Below, in pieces: positions 50,489 to 60,105 of a stretch of 64,000 nt of DNA. A program made the translations under genes and the position numbers. The stretch is from assembly GCF_005871165.1 (NCBI RefSeq), contig NZ_SWKP01000007.1, positions 248,001 to 312,000 of the forward strand. The letters run 5' to 3'. The stretch's first letter is position 1. The number at the start of each line of letters is the position of its first letter. This DNA is from Maricaulis alexandrii (lineage in GTDB: Bacteria > Pseudomonadota > Alphaproteobacteria > Caulobacterales > Maricaulaceae). The notes under the pieces were generated by a model, which worked only from the letters and a program-made list of their open reading frames with translations, ran no database searches and was not told the origin of the DNA.

Positions 50489-52462
50489 ATGACCGAATTG
50501 GCCCGCGGCGTCCGCGCCTATGTCATCATCGGCCTGCTGGCGGCCCTGTCCGCCCTGGCGGGGATCTTCACCCTGCCGCCACTGGACCGGGATGAAAGCC
50601 GCTTTGCCCAGGCCACGGCGCAAATGCTGGAGACCGGGAATTTCGTCGAGATCAACTTCCTCGACACCGAGCGCAACAAGAAGCCGGTCGGCATTCACTG
50701 GATGCAGGCGGTGACGGTTGCCGCCCTCTCCGATGCCGAGGCGCGCGAGATCTGGGCCTATCGCATCCCCTCCCTTCTGGGCGTGATCCTAGCCGCGCTG
50801 GCCGCCTTCTGGGGCGGCTCGAAACTGATCGGGCGCGAGGCGGCCTTTGCCGGTGCGGCCCTGTTCGCCACCACCATCCTGCTGGGCATTGAAGGCGGGA
50901 TCGCCAAGACCGATGCCATGCTCGCCGGGTGCACGACCCTGGCCATGGCCGCGCTCATGAATGCACGCGGCGGTGACAGTCCGGGCTGGAAAACCGCCCT
51001 CCTCTTCTGGTTCGCCATCGGGCTGGGTGCGCTGATCAAGGGACCGGTGACGCCCATGGTGGCCGGTCTGGCGATCATTGCCCTATTGATCTGGGAACGG
51101 GAGTGGCGCTGGCTGAAGCCCGTCCTGACCTGGTGGGGACCGATCCTCGCCATTTCCATGGTCGTGCCCTGGCTGGTCTCCATCCAGATTGCCACTGAAG
51201 GCAATTTCCTGCGCGAAGCGCTGGGCGATGACCTGGGCCCGAAACTGGTCTCCAGCCATGAACGCCATGGCGGACCGATCGGTTATCATCTCCTCCTCCT
51301 GCCGCTTTTGCTCTTCCCGGCAACGCTCTTCCTGGTGCCGGGCGTGGGACGCCTGGTCGGCGCGATCCGGCAGAAGACGGACATGGCCGGTGCGGCGCGC
51401 TTCCTGGTGTGCTGGGCCGTGCCGACCTGGCTGGTCTTCGAACTCCTGCCGACCAAACTCCCGCACTATGTCCTGCCCGCCTATCCGGCCCTCGCCCTGG
51501 CGGCTGGCTGGGGGCTGGTGGAGCTGGTCAAGGCGCAGGCCTGGCAGCGCTGGGTCAGCTGGGGGTTGTTTGCGTTTGCGGGTGTCGTGTTTGCCATCGT
51601 GATCCCAGTGGCGTTTGTGATGTATGGCAATAATGCCAGCTGGGATGCGGTCCGCCTCTCCCTCGCCGGTTTCCAGGGCGGGTTCGATCTGGGCCTCGAC
51701 CCGGCCGTGGCCGCCCGGGTGTTCATCGCCAGCGCAATTTTCGTCGGCCTCACTGCCGCCGCCCTGGTCAGCGATAGGGTGAAGCCGGGCGTGCTCGCCC
51801 TGGTCTTCGCCGTGCTGGCCGGACTGGGCTGGCAACTCGCCGCCCGCGGGGCGGCCTTACCGAATGCTTTTGCGGTTCGGCTGGCCGATCAGGTGCGCGC
51901 GGCGCGGGAAAACTCGGAGACGATCACCGGCCTGTCGCCCGATGAGATCGTGACCGCCTCCAGCTATACCGAACCCAGCCTCGTCTTCTCGCTGGGATCC
52001 GATACGGTTCTGGGCTCGGCTGACGAAGTGCTGGCCTTCGCGGAGAGCCGTGAGGAGCCGACCATGGTGGTGCTGGACTTGTCGCGGGAGCCCGGTTTGC
52101 GCAATTTCTTGCTCTATCAACGCGGCTCTGACTCAGCCGACGGAACGGGTCTACCAGACTGGCTCATCGCTCGCGGACGCACTGCATTCCACGGTATGCG
52201 GGATGACCTCCAGAACAGCTTGCCTGAGGCCGGAGACAGCCAGCTGGCCAATGCAGGGTGGATGCTGACGCTTCGAGATCTCGGTGCTTGCCCCGCGCGA
52301 ACGCTGGCGTCCGGAACCAATTATTCCCGCGGCGACGAGACCGTTTTGGTGATCCTCTTCACGCGATGCGCCCCATCAAATGCAAATGATGTCCGTGTGA
52401 TGACGCGGATCCTGCCCAACCCCAATGCAACCGAGACCAACCCCAATGACCCGCAAGATTGA
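50489..52462 (+). CDS. Family 39 membrane glycosyltransferase (ArnT/PMT-like)
   Basis: A 657-residue membrane enzyme with about twelve hydrophobic segments through residue 450 and a soluble C-terminal domain. The first periplasmic loop carries PPLDRDESRFAQ, the catalytic acidic pair of the PMT/ArnT family, and the KLPHYVLPAYPALAL region typical of ArnT follows. It would transfer a sugar from a polyprenyl-phosphate donor to lipid A or a protein. Its 3' end overlaps the HMG-CoA lyase start by 17 bases. Confidence 0.9.
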   Translation: MTELARGVRAYVIIGLLAALSALAGIFTLPPLDRDESRFAQATAQMLETGNFVEINFLDTERNKKPVGIHWMQAVTVAALSDAEAREIWAYRIPSLLGVILAALAAFWGGSKLIGREAAFAGAALFATTILLGIEGGIAKTDAMLAGCTTLAMAALMNARGGDSPGWKTALLFWFAIGLGALIKGPVTPMVAGLAIIALLIWEREWRWLKPVLTWWGPILAISMVVPWLVSIQIATEGNFLREALGDDLGPKLVSSHERHGGPIGYHLLLLPLLLFPATLFLVPGVGRLVGAIRQKTDMAGAARFLVCWAVPTWLVFELLPTKLPHYVLPAYPALALAAGWGLVELVKAQAWQRWVSWGLFAFAGVVFAIVIPVAFVMYGNNASWDAVRLSLAGFQGGFDLGLDPAVAARVFIASAIFVGLTAAALVSDRVKPGVLALVFAVLAGLGWQLAARGAALPNAFAVRLADQVRAARENSETITGLSPDEIVTASSYTEPSLVFSLGSDTVLGSADEVLAFAESREEPTMVVLDLSREPGLRNFLLYQRGSDSADGTGLPDWLIARGRTAFHGMRDDLQNSLPEAGDSQLANAGWMLTLRDLGACPARTLASGTNYSRGDETVLVILFTRCAPSNANDVRVMTRILPNPNATETNPNDPQD

Positions 52463-53351
52463 AATCGTTGAAGTCGGGCCGCGTGACGGTCTGCAGAATG
52501 ATCCGGCGATGATGTCGACGGACACCAAGATCGAGTTTGTCGAGCGGCTGATCGCTTCCGGGGTTCGGCGGATGGAAGCGGCCAGCTTTGTCCATCCCAA
52601 ACTCGTGCCGGCGATGGCCGACAGCGACGCCGTCATGCAGCGCGTGCCGCGTCAGGACGGGGTGAAATATATCGGGCTGGCGCTCAATGAGCGCGGCATG
52701 CGCCGGGCGCTGGAGGCGGGCTGTGACGAGGTCAATTACGTCATGGTGGCGTCGGAAGGCTTCGGCCTGAAAAACCAGAATGCCACGCCGGACCAGACCG
52801 CCGACCTGTTCGACCGGATCGCCGTGCTTGCCCATGATGAGGGCACCCCGGTCTCGGTGACCGTGTCGGTGGCCTTTGGTGATCCGTTTGATGGTGAGGT
52901 GGATCCGGCCGTTGTGGCGCGTCTCGCTGGCCGGGCGCGGGCGGCAGGTGCGGTCGAGTTTGCCATGGGCGACACGATCGGTGTGGCCGATCCCTGGGCG
53001 GTGCGGCGCATGCTGGATTTGGTGCGGGCCGAGAGCGGGGATATGCGCCTGCGCATGCATTTCCACAACACGCGCAATACGGCGATGGCGAATATCTATG
53101 CCGCCGTCGAGGCCGGTGTGGACGTCATTGATGCCTCGGTCGGCGGGATTGGGGGCTGTCCCTTTGCGCCGGCGGCGACGGGCAATGTGGCGACCGAGGA
53201 TGTTGTCTACATGCTGGAGCGTGGCGGCTATGAGACGGGGCTGGACCTGGACAGTCTGATCGAGACGGCGAAATGGCTGGAGACGGAAGGGCTGAAACAC
53301 CCGGTCGACAGCGCGCTCTCCCGCGCCGGCGGATTTCCGAAACCGGCCTGA
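52446..53351 (+). CDS. Hydroxymethylglutaryl-CoA lyase
   Basis: A 301-residue TIM-barrel lyase that splits HMG-CoA into acetoacetate and acetyl-CoA in leucine breakdown. EVGPRDGLQND opens the barrel, and the C-terminal signature GGIGGCPFAPAATGNVATEDVVYML includes the catalytic Cys. ATG at 52446 (MTRKIEIVEVGPRDGL) is the family start. The gene overlaps the preceding transferase, but the functions are unrelated. Confidence 0.93.
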   Translation: MTRKIEIVEVGPRDGLQNDPAMMSTDTKIEFVERLIASGVRRMEAASFVHPKLVPAMADSDAVMQRVPRQDGVKYIGLALNERGMRRALEAGCDEVNYVMVASEGFGLKNQNATPDQTADLFDRIAVLAHDEGTPVSVTVSVAFGDPFDGEVDPAVVARLAGRARAAGAVEFAMGDTIGVADPWAVRRMLDLVRAESGDMRLRMHFHNTRNTAMANIYAAVEAGVDVIDASVGGIGGCPFAPAATGNVATEDVVYMLERGGYETGLDLDSLIETAKWLETEGLKHPVDSALSRAGGFPKPA

Positions 53352-53354
53352 GGC

Positions 53355-54305
53355 CTAGCTGCGCGCGGCGCGATGGGCCTTGAGGCGGCGCAGGCGACGG
53401 ACCACGGCGCGGCGGTGCAGGGCGGCCTGGGCCCAGCCGCGCAGGCGCAGATAACTGGCGCGCCCCCACAGGGCCGCAAAGATCGGTCCGATCAGCGCCA
53501 TCGTCGCCAGGCGCTGCACCGGACCGGGATAGTATTTCCAGAAATACTTCACGAAGCCGAGCCCCTTATGGGTCTCGACAAAGAAGGGCGAGGAATGGCT
53601 CGTCCCGCCATAATGCTTGATGTTGGCGCGCGGCTCGAACCAGACGGAGCCGCCCCGCTCGCGGATTTTCCGGCACAGATCGATATCCTCGACATGCAGG
53701 AAATAGCGTTCGTCGAACCCGCCGATCGCCAGGAAATCATCGCGCCGCATCATCAGGGCGGCGCCGGAGACGACCGGCATCGGCTCCATCGCTTCGGACA
53801 GGGGCCGGTTCTCATAGTGCAGATTGCGCATGCCCGGCAGGAAACGGTCGAGCGCGAAGAAGGTGGACAGGGCCGAGGCCGGGGTCAGCTCGCCGCGACG
53901 GCCGCCGCGCTGTTCGGTGCCGTCGGCATTGGTGATGCGCGCGCCGATCGCCCAGAGCGCCTCATCCTTGAGTTCCGCTGCCGACGCTTTCAGCCGGCTC
54001 GCCACGCCGGGCGCCAGGACCGCATCGGGATTGAGAAAGAGGACATAATCGCCATTGGTCCGCCGGGCGCCGATATTGCAGCCCTTGGCGAAACCCAGAT
54101 TCCCGCCGGTCTCGATCAGCACGAATTTGTCTGTGTTGGAGGCCATGGCCCGCAGGGCGCGGATCAGCTCGGGCGGATTGCCGTGATTGACCAGGACAAA
54201 CTCGTCGACACCGGGCGCGGCCAGGATCGAGGCCACGGCTTCCAGCAGGCGCGGACCGGTCTGCCAGGCGACCGTCACGACACTCAGACGCGCAGGCGCA
54301 GTCAT
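53355..54305 (-). CDS. Family 2 glycosyltransferase, rhamnosyltransferase-like
   Basis: A 316-residue GT2 enzyme. LSVVTVAWQTG opens the fold, with GGNLGFAKGCNIGAR and DYVLFLNPDAVLAPG, where NPD replaces the DxD, then GAALMMRRDDFLAIGGFDERYFLHVEDIDLC; this is the pattern of dTDP-rhamnosyl and related transferases. Its ATG overlaps the stop of the O-antigen ligase gene by four bases (ATGA), so the two act in one surface-polysaccharide step sequence. Confidence 0.88.
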   Translation of the reverse strand: MTAPARLSVVTVAWQTGPRLLEAVASILAAPGVDEFVLVNHGNPPELIRALRAMASNTDKFVLIETGGNLGFAKGCNIGARRTNGDYVLFLNPDAVLAPGVASRLKASAAELKDEALWAIGARITNADGTEQRGGRRGELTPASALSTFFALDRFLPGMRNLHYENRPLSEAMEPMPVVSGAALMMRRDDFLAIGGFDERYFLHVEDIDLCRKIRERGGSVWFEPRANIKHYGGTSHSSPFFVETHKGLGFVKYFWKYYPGPVQRLATMALIGPIFAALWGRASYLRLRGWAQAALHRRAVVRRLRRLKAHRAARS

Positions 54306-55507
54306 GCCGGGCGCTTCGCTCCGAGGAAGAAGACCGACGTCGCTGCCAACGCTACTGTCCCTTGGTGCCATTCCTGCCAGACCCCGTAGGAGAATACGAT
54401 CAGGGAAACATAGGCCACGAAGACCCAGACGACCCCCATAGCCTGAATACGTGACAGTTTTGGTGCGGCGGCGATACGGCCCCCCATGGCCACCAGTGCT
54501 GCAGCCAGCAGCACGGCACCAACTGCTCCGGTCTCAAGCCAGACATGCAAAGTGGCATTGTGCGGGTGCATCGGCAAGGCCTCCACGTTGAAACCTTGCA
54601 ACACCAGCTCGCGATTCAAGGGGCGCGAGGCGTCCAGCCCGTAACCGAACCACGGGTTTTCCCGAATTAATTCACCCGCATAGCTCCATATCTCCAAGCG
54701 CCAGACCCAGGAGAGCGGCAAAGCGTCGCGAAGATCGTCCGGCAGGGCGGCAATGACCTCGGGAAGGGCCAGGGGCATCACGACCAGCATGCCGGCAGTC
54801 ACGCCGAAGGCGCCCGCCACCACGGTGCGGGGCCAGAAAGCCGCCAGAAGCGTGGCGCCGCTGGCCAGGATGAAGGCCGCCGCATTGACCTCAATGCCAT
54901 AGGAGAAAGCGGCCAGGGCGGCCATCGCGACAAAAACCGCACCGATCAGGACGCCCCCCTCGCGCCAGGCGATCAGTGCGGCCGGGACGGCCAGCAGGAT
55001 GAGTGGAACGGCGGCATGGCCCAGATTGCGGTTCACGAACGTGGCGACATCGGCCGCCGGCATGCCGGAGAAGTCCTCTTCCGCCAGCTTGAAAGCCAAC
55101 GTGTTCACCCCGTCGAACATCGCCTCATAGACCAAGAAGAGGCCGAGGGAGAGCAGCAGGAAGAAGATCGCCGCCTCGACCCGCCGCTGCCACGCCCCCT
55201 CCAGCGCCCCGATCCGGGCCGCGAAAAGGATGTAGAGCGGGATGCCCAGACAGGTCCGCCAGATCTGTCCGGGATCGTCATGCGGCGACCAGAGATAGCT
55301 CAGCGCCACCCAGACCAGGAAGAAGCCGCCGAAAACGGCGGCCCAGGGAATGCGGCGGATCTGCCAGAATTTGGGATCCACCGGCACCGCCGCCATGGCC
55401 AGCAGCGAGACCCAGGGCGCGATCAGGAGGCTGCCCGCAATCGCGAAGACGAGAGACAGGCCGAAACCGGCAATGCCGGCAATCCCGGCTCTCGTATCAT
55501 CGCGCAC
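54302..55507 (-). CDS. O-antigen ligase/polymerase family membrane protein
   Basis: A 401-residue polytopic protein with about eleven hydrophobic segments. The Wzy/WaaL-type periplasmic loop with GYGLDASRPLNRELV and HPHNATLHVWLETGAVG (near residues 293-335) holds the Arg and His residues typical of the family. It would ligate or polymerise O-antigen or another polysaccharide. Confidence 0.9.
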   Translation of the reverse strand: MRDDTRAGIAGIAGFGLSLVFAIAGSLLIAPWVSLLAMAAVPVDPKFWQIRRIPWAAVFGGFFLVWVALSYLWSPHDDPGQIWRTCLGIPLYILFAARIGALEGAWQRRVEAAIFFLLLSLGLFLVYEAMFDGVNTLAFKLAEEDFSGMPAADVATFVNRNLGHAAVPLILLAVPAALIAWREGGVLIGAVFVAMAALAAFSYGIEVNAAAFILASGATLLAAFWPRTVVAGAFGVTAGMLVVMPLALPEVIAALPDDLRDALPLSWVWRLEIWSYAGELIRENPWFGYGLDASRPLNRELVLQGFNVEALPMHPHNATLHVWLETGAVGAVLLAAALVAMGGRIAAAPKLSRIQAMGVVWVFVAYVSLIVFSYGVWQEWHQGTVALAATSVFFLGAKRPA

Positions 55508-55529
55508 GGTCGGGCGCCCTCCCTACCCG

Positions 55530-57464
55530 TCAGCCACGCTTCTGGTCAGGTGCCAGCGCATCCGCGGACAGGCGTTCGATCGCCGTATCCAGCGACAGGA
55601 TTTCCTGTGTCTTGCCGTCCTCGCCCAGGAAGCGCAGGGCGAGCGTGCCCTCCTCGGCTTCCTTGCGGCCGACCACGGCGATCACCGGAACCTTGCCGAC
55701 GGAATGTTCGCGGACCTTGTAGTTGATCTTCTCATTGCGAAGATCGGTCTCGGCGCGCAGGCCGGCCTTGATCATGGCAGCCTTCACCTCCTGGGCATAA
55801 CCGTCCGCATCGGACGTGATCGTCGCGATCACGACCTGGCGCGGAGCCAGCCAGAAGGGCAGCTTGCCGGCATAGTTCTCGATCAGCACGCCCAGGAAAC
55901 GCTCCAGCGAACCCAGGATGGCCCGGTGCAGCATGACCGGACGGTGCTTCTCGCTGTCATCGCCGACAAAGGTCGCGTCCAGGCGTTCCGGCAGGTTGAA
56001 ATCGCACTGGATCGTGCCCGTCTGCCATTCCCGTCCGATCGCATCCTTCAACACGAAGTCCAGCTTGGGACCGTAGAAGGCGCCATCACCCGGATTGTGC
56101 TCATAGTCGAGACCGGAGGCCTCGGCGGCTTCCTTGAGCGAGGCTTCCGCCTTGTCCCAGACCTCGTCCGAGCCGACACGCTGTTCGGGACGGTCGGAGA
56201 ATTTGATCCGCGGCTCCTCGAAGCCGAAATCGGCATAGACCGACTTCAACAGCTCACAGAAGGCTTTCACTTCCTCGGTGATCTGGTCGACCGTGCAGAA
56301 GATGTGCGCATCATCCTGCACGAAGCCGCGCACCCGCATCAGACCGTGCAGCGAGCCGGACGGTTCATAGCGGTGGCAGGAACCGAACTCGGCCAGGCGC
56401 AGCGGCAGGTCGCGATAGGATTTCTGGCCCTGGTTGAAGACCTGGACGTGGCAGGGGCAGTTCATCGGCTTCACGGCCAGGACTTTCTCTTCCTGGTCGA
56501 TCGAGGAAATGAACATGTTCTCCCGGTATTTGTCCCAGTGGCCCGAGGCTTCCCAAAACTTGCGATCCATCAGCTGCGGCGTCTTGATCTCGACATAGCC
56601 GGCCGCTTCCAGACGGCGGCGCATATAGTCCTGCACGCCACGATACAGCGTCCAGCCATTGGGGTGCCAAAAGACCTGGCCCTGCGCTTCTTCCTGGAAA
56701 TGGAAGAGTTCCATCTGCTTGCCCAGACGGCGGTGATCCCGCTTCTCGGCTTCTTCCAGACGGTGCAGGTGCGCCTTGAGCTGTTTGTCATCGGCCCAGG
56801 CCGTGCCGTAGATCCGCTGCAGCATGGCGTTGCGGTGATCGCCGCGCCAATAGGCACCGGCCACCTTCATCAGCTTGAACGCCTTGCCGATCTTGCCCGT
56901 CGAGGGCAGGTGCGGCCCGCGGCACAGATCGAACCAGTCGCCCTGGCGATAGATCGTGATCGTCTCGTCTTCCGGCAGGTCCTGGATCAGCTCGGCCTTG
57001 TAGGTCTCGCCCATTTCCTTGAACTTCGCGATCGCCTCATTGCGGTCCCAGACCTCACGCTCGAAGGGCAAATCGGCATCGACGATCTTCGCCATGCGCT
57101 TTTCGATGGCGTCGAAATCCTCCGGCGTGAAGGGCTCCTCACGGGCGAAGTCGTAATAGAAGCCTTCCTCGATGGCCGGGCCGATCGTGACCTGCGTGCC
57201 GGGGAATAGCTCCTGCACCGCCTGGGCGAGGATGTGCGCCGTATCGTGACGGATCACTTCGAGCGCCTTGTCATCCTTGCGGGTAATCAGGGAGACCGTC
57301 GCATCGCCTTCCAGCGGACGCGTCAGATCCCACTCCTGTCCATCCACTTCGGCAATAATGGAAGCCTTGGCGAGCGATTTGGAAATGCTCGTCGCGAGGT
57401 CGAGCGGCGTGGCCCCTTCGGGCAGCTCGCGTTTCGACCCATCAGGCAGCGTCACATTGATCAT
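55530..57464 (-). CDS. thrS: Threonyl-tRNA synthetase
   Basis: A 644-residue class II synthetase. A TGS domain (1-60, [24 protein letters not shown]), the editing domain with [11 protein letters not shown] (H73-type metal site), and the catalytic domain with [26 protein letters not shown] and the C-terminal anticodon domain ([14 protein letters not shown]) are all present. The ATG overlaps the yidD stop (ATGA). Confidence 0.97.
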   Translation of the reverse strand: MINVTLPDGSKRELPEGATPLDLATSISKSLAKASIIAEVDGQEWDLTRPLEGDATVSLITRKDDKALEVIRHDTAHILAQAVQELFPGTQVTIGPAIEEGFYYDFAREEPFTPEDFDAIEKRMAKIVDADLPFEREVWDRNEAIAKFKEMGETYKAELIQDLPEDETITIYRQGDWFDLCRGPHLPSTGKIGKAFKLMKVAGAYWRGDHRNAMLQRIYGTAWADDKQLKAHLHRLEEAEKRDHRRLGKQMELFHFQEEAQGQVFWHPNGWTLYRGVQDYMRRRLEAAGYVEIKTPQLMDRKFWEASGHWDKYRENMFISSIDQEEKVLAVKPMNCPCHVQVFNQGQKSYRDLPLRLAEFGSCHRYEPSGSLHGLMRVRGFVQDDAHIFCTVDQITEEVKAFCELLKSVYADFGFEEPRIKFSDRPEQRVGSDEVWDKAEASLKEAAEASGLDYEHNPGDGAFYGPKLDFVLKDAIGREWQTGTIQCDFNLPERLDATFVGDDSEKHRPVMLHRAILGSLERFLGVLIENYAGKLPFWLAPRQVVIATITSDADGYAQEVKAAMIKAGLRAETDLRNEKINYKVREHSVGKVPVIAVVGRKEAEEGTLALRFLGEDGKTQEILSLDTAIERLSADALAPDQKRG

Positions 57465-57838
57465 TGGTCTAAGTCCTTGTCGTCGGCGCGGTCTGCCGGC
57501 GGATGGGCGTGCATTCTGGTCTGGTTCGGCGGCGACCGGAAGGCCCAGACGCGCCACCAGGGGGTGTCATCGCGCCGCGGCGGAACCGGGTCGAAGCCGA
57601 ATGTGCCCCCGGGCCGGCAGCGCAGCAGCCGCCCCAGTGTCAGCCAGAAACCCCGCCAGCCGCCCTGGTCCTTCACCGCATCAATGGCGTAGTGCGAACA
57701 GGTCGGCTCGTGCCGGCAGCGCACTCCCACCGCGTAGAAGACCGGGGAAATGACCAGCTGATAGGCTCGCAGGGCGAAGACCATCAACCAGCCCACCGGA
57801 CCGGGTTTCGGCGTCTCGTTCGGTTCCGTCGAACGCAT
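57461..57838 (-). CDS. yidD: Membrane protein insertion efficiency factor YidD
   Basis: A 125-residue protein with the YidD core: [55 protein letters not shown]; the Cys at [11 protein letters not shown] and CRPGG are conserved. The C-terminal 35 residues are extra and basic/acidic. YidD helps YidC insert inner-membrane proteins. The start may be 57838 or 57865. The conserved order scaffold-yidD-thrS is kept. Confidence 0.92.
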   Translation of the reverse strand: MRSTEPNETPKPGPVGWLMVFALRAYQLVISPVFYAVGVRCRHEPTCSHYAIDAVKDQGGWRGFWLTLGRLLRCRPGGTFGFDPVPPRRDDTPWWRVWAFRSPPNQTRMHAHPPADRADDKDLDQ

Positions 57839-57985
57839 GTGAATCAAGCCTTTTAACGCCGTCATGCGAGCTGTCCACCATGGACATGAGGCACGCAATG
57901 CGGACCGCAGTAAAGAAATCGGTTCGGGAAGATGGGCTTGCGGACTGTCCGGGCAGCCCCGCCGGCGCGGCGGGGGCGGACAGCC

Positions 57986-58441
57986 CTAGCCGGTTGGCTC
58001 TGTCGCCTTGGCGGTCGAGCCGCCCACCTGGCGGGCCGCTTCGCAGACGGCCTCGAAGGCCAGCATCACCGATTGGTGCCGGGCCGGATAGGCACGGGCC
58101 CCTTCCAGGACAGACAGTTCGCCAAAGCGGCCGCGCGGAGACGGCTTGCCCTGTTTCAGCATGGCCAGAAGACTGTCCCGCGCCAGGGCCAGTTCCTGGG
58201 CGGAGGCGCCAATGACCTGGCGCGCCATGATCGAGGCCGAAGCCTGCCCCAGCGCACAGGCCTTCACCCGCAGCGCCAGATCGGCCACACGGCCATTCTG
58301 CATCACCAGATCCACTTCCACTTCCGAGCCACACAGGCGCGAAACCTTGCGCACGGACGCCTGGGGCCGAGGCAAACGCCCCACCCGCGGAACGTCCGCT
58401 GCGAGCCGGAGAACGGCGTTGGAATAAAGATCATCAGCCAT
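57986..58441 (-). CDS. Fe-S cluster assembly scaffold (IscU/NifU N-domain-like)
   Basis: A 151-residue scaffold-like protein. MADDLYSNAVLRLAADVP opens it, RLCGSEVEVDL and KACALGQASASIMA contain the two Cys expected for cluster binding, and the third part (GRFGELSVLEGARAYPARHQSVMLAFEAVCEA) holds a third Cys less clearly. This divergent SufU-like form is usual in alphaproteobacteria. Start at 58441; 33 bases divide it from the divergent next gene. Confidence 0.87.
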   Translation of the reverse strand: MADDLYSNAVLRLAADVPRVGRLPRPQASVRKVSRLCGSEVEVDLVMQNGRVADLALRVKACALGQASASIMARQVIGASAQELALARDSLLAMLKQGKPSPRGRFGELSVLEGARAYPARHQSVMLAFEAVCEAARQVGGSTAKATEPTG

Positions 58442-58473
58442 GATGGGCTCTATGTAAGGGCTTTTGGAGCCGG

Positions 58474-59208
58474 ATGGAATGGGCCATGATTGCTTCCCGG
58501 CTGGCGAATGGGCCGAACACCAAACGGGCAACCTATTGGTTGAAGACTCATTCTCGCCCTTATCAACAGCCTATATTGTGGTTTGAAACCGAAAACCGTC
58601 AATATTTGGTAGTTATTAAGGATGAAGTGCCGTTCGCGTTGATTCTGTCAGAATACGACGTTAAACCCTCCAGCCGCATGGAGCTGACAATGGCAAATGC
58701 AGAGGCGATCCCAGGAGACGAAGTGACGTATGGCGGTGCCAGCCTTGGCAACGCACCGTATCGCTACAAATTCTTCCTGGCCGCTCCGATGAGCTCGCTC
58801 AACAAGGACGAGTACGCGTCAACGCGTGACTGGGCCATGCGTCTCACTTGGGAGTTGGAGCGGGTGCATGGCGGGAATTCCGTCTACTATGCCGGACGCA
58901 ACATCACGACGTCGAACGAGTTCACGCCCGCAGATGAAGCGGCCAAGACAGATGTCGACGCGGTTCTCAATGCTCGCCATTTTCTGCTCTTCTACCCCAT
59001 CGCCTCTCATACCAGCGCCCATTTCGAACTGGGTCTGGCAGCCGGCCTTGGGCGGGACGTGACCATCATCACACCATCACGGGACACACTTCCCTTCCTG
59101 CTCCAACATCCCGAAGCACTTGCAAAAACGGGCTTGAGCAAGCCGATCAGAGTGATCGAATATGGCGATCACCTTCCGGTTGCAGGGGATATCGCCCTCA
59201 CCCTATAG
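58474..59208 (+). CDS. Soluble nucleoside-deoxyribosyltransferase/TIR-like domain protein, paralogue 1
   Basis: A 244-residue protein. The C-terminal half is a Rossmann-like domain with FFLAAPMSS (residues 100-108), an Asp pair in KTDVDAVL (159-166), LLFYP and the SAHFELGLAAGLGRDVTII block whose E185 lines up with the catalytic Glu of nucleoside 2-deoxyribosyltransferases; TLPFLL (205-210) follows. The first 100 residues are beta-rich and unmatched. The first ATG (58474) or the one at 58486 could be the start. Base composition is more AT-rich than its neighbours. The next gene is a clear paralogue of this domain. Enzymatic activity and substrate are not shown. Confidence 0.65.
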   Translation: MEWAMIASRLANGPNTKRATYWLKTHSRPYQQPILWFETENRQYLVVIKDEVPFALILSEYDVKPSSRMELTMANAEAIPGDEVTYGGASLGNAPYRYKFFLAAPMSSLNKDEYASTRDWAMRLTWELERVHGGNSVYYAGRNITTSNEFTPADEAAKTDVDAVLNARHFLLFYPIASHTSAHFELGLAAGLGRDVTIITPSRDTLPFLLQHPEALAKTGLSKPIRVIEYGDHLPVAGDIALTL

Positions 59209-59243
59209 TGCCACTCGCTTCGAGGGCAAAAGGGGGTGTCGGC

Positions 59244-60041
59244 ATGCCGGACGTCGGAACGAATGGGTTTTTGAAAGAACTGGGCCGGCTGATGCGGCTC
59301 CTGAGTGTAGAGGAGCGTCTGGCTGGCATTCTTTTTCTCGCCAGTTGGTTCGCCGTACTGGCCGCGCTTCCCTTTTTTGGAAGCTCACTCACATCCCAGC
59401 TTTTCTTCTACGGCTTCATCTTCCTTCAGGCCTTAGTTGGAGCTGGACTGCTCTTCACCAGATTTCGCCGCCTCAACAAGGCCAAGGCGTCCCTCGAACG
59501 GGGCCGAAAAGCAGCCGCTGAAACGCTGAAAGACGGCGATCAGACTCCCGCCAACGCCCCGGACCACGTGGACTTGTTTCTGGCGGTACCGATGGATGGG
59601 TTCGACGATTTCAACAAAAGCGAACTCTATAACGGCGCGCTGGACCCATTGTTGGTGGCGCTCAACCATTTCGTGGAAGCGAAAAACCTCTATTGCGGCT
59701 GCAAATTCATCAAGACGGAAGACAATTTCGACACGCCGCCAGCCGGTTACCGCCTCAGCAATGCGGCGAGCCTGACTTGCGAACGCTTCATGCTGATCTG
59801 GCCGAGCAGTGTCGCCACAAGCGCCCTCTTCGAACTGGGAATAGCCCGAATGCGCCAAATTCCAACGGTCATCTTCTATCGGAATGAAAAAGAGCTCCCT
59901 TACTTGCTGAGAGGTAAGAAGTCGGTCGGAAACTCAGACGGTTGGCCTGTGCATTTTCACCAGTTCAGCACGCTGGACGACATCTGTAGCCAGATCCAGG
60001 AAAAGGGCCACGATCTGTTTCCGGAGCGGCATACAAACTAG
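59244..60041 (+). CDS. Membrane-anchored nucleoside-deoxyribosyltransferase/TIR-like domain protein, paralogue 2
   Basis: A 265-residue protein. Two hydrophobic segments (about 27-47 and 52-73) anchor it; the cytoplasmic domain repeats the motifs of the neighbouring protein: LFLAVPMDGF (111-120), CERFMLIWP (179-187), SALFELGIARMR (193-204, E197 aligned with E185 of the neighbour) and ELPYLL (217-222). The ATG at 59244 has an AGGGGG ribosome site; a GTG at 59208 overlapping the previous stop is possible. Two-helix plus nucleotide-acting domain architecture recalls membrane-pore or sensor proteins of nucleotide-centred defence systems; this is inference. Confidence 0.62.
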   Translation: MPDVGTNGFLKELGRLMRLLSVEERLAGILFLASWFAVLAALPFFGSSLTSQLFFYGFIFLQALVGAGLLFTRFRRLNKAKASLERGRKAAAETLKDGDQTPANAPDHVDLFLAVPMDGFDDFNKSELYNGALDPLLVALNHFVEAKNLYCGCKFIKTEDNFDTPPAGYRLSNAASLTCERFMLIWPSSVATSALFELGIARMRQIPTVIFYRNEKELPYLLRGKKSVGNSDGWPVHFHQFSTLDDICSQIQEKGHDLFPERHTN

Positions 60042-60105
60042 CTGCCGAAGCCCCGCATCTCGACGTCACGAGGCCAGTTCACCGCTGGCCTTGAGAGCCA
60101 GACAC

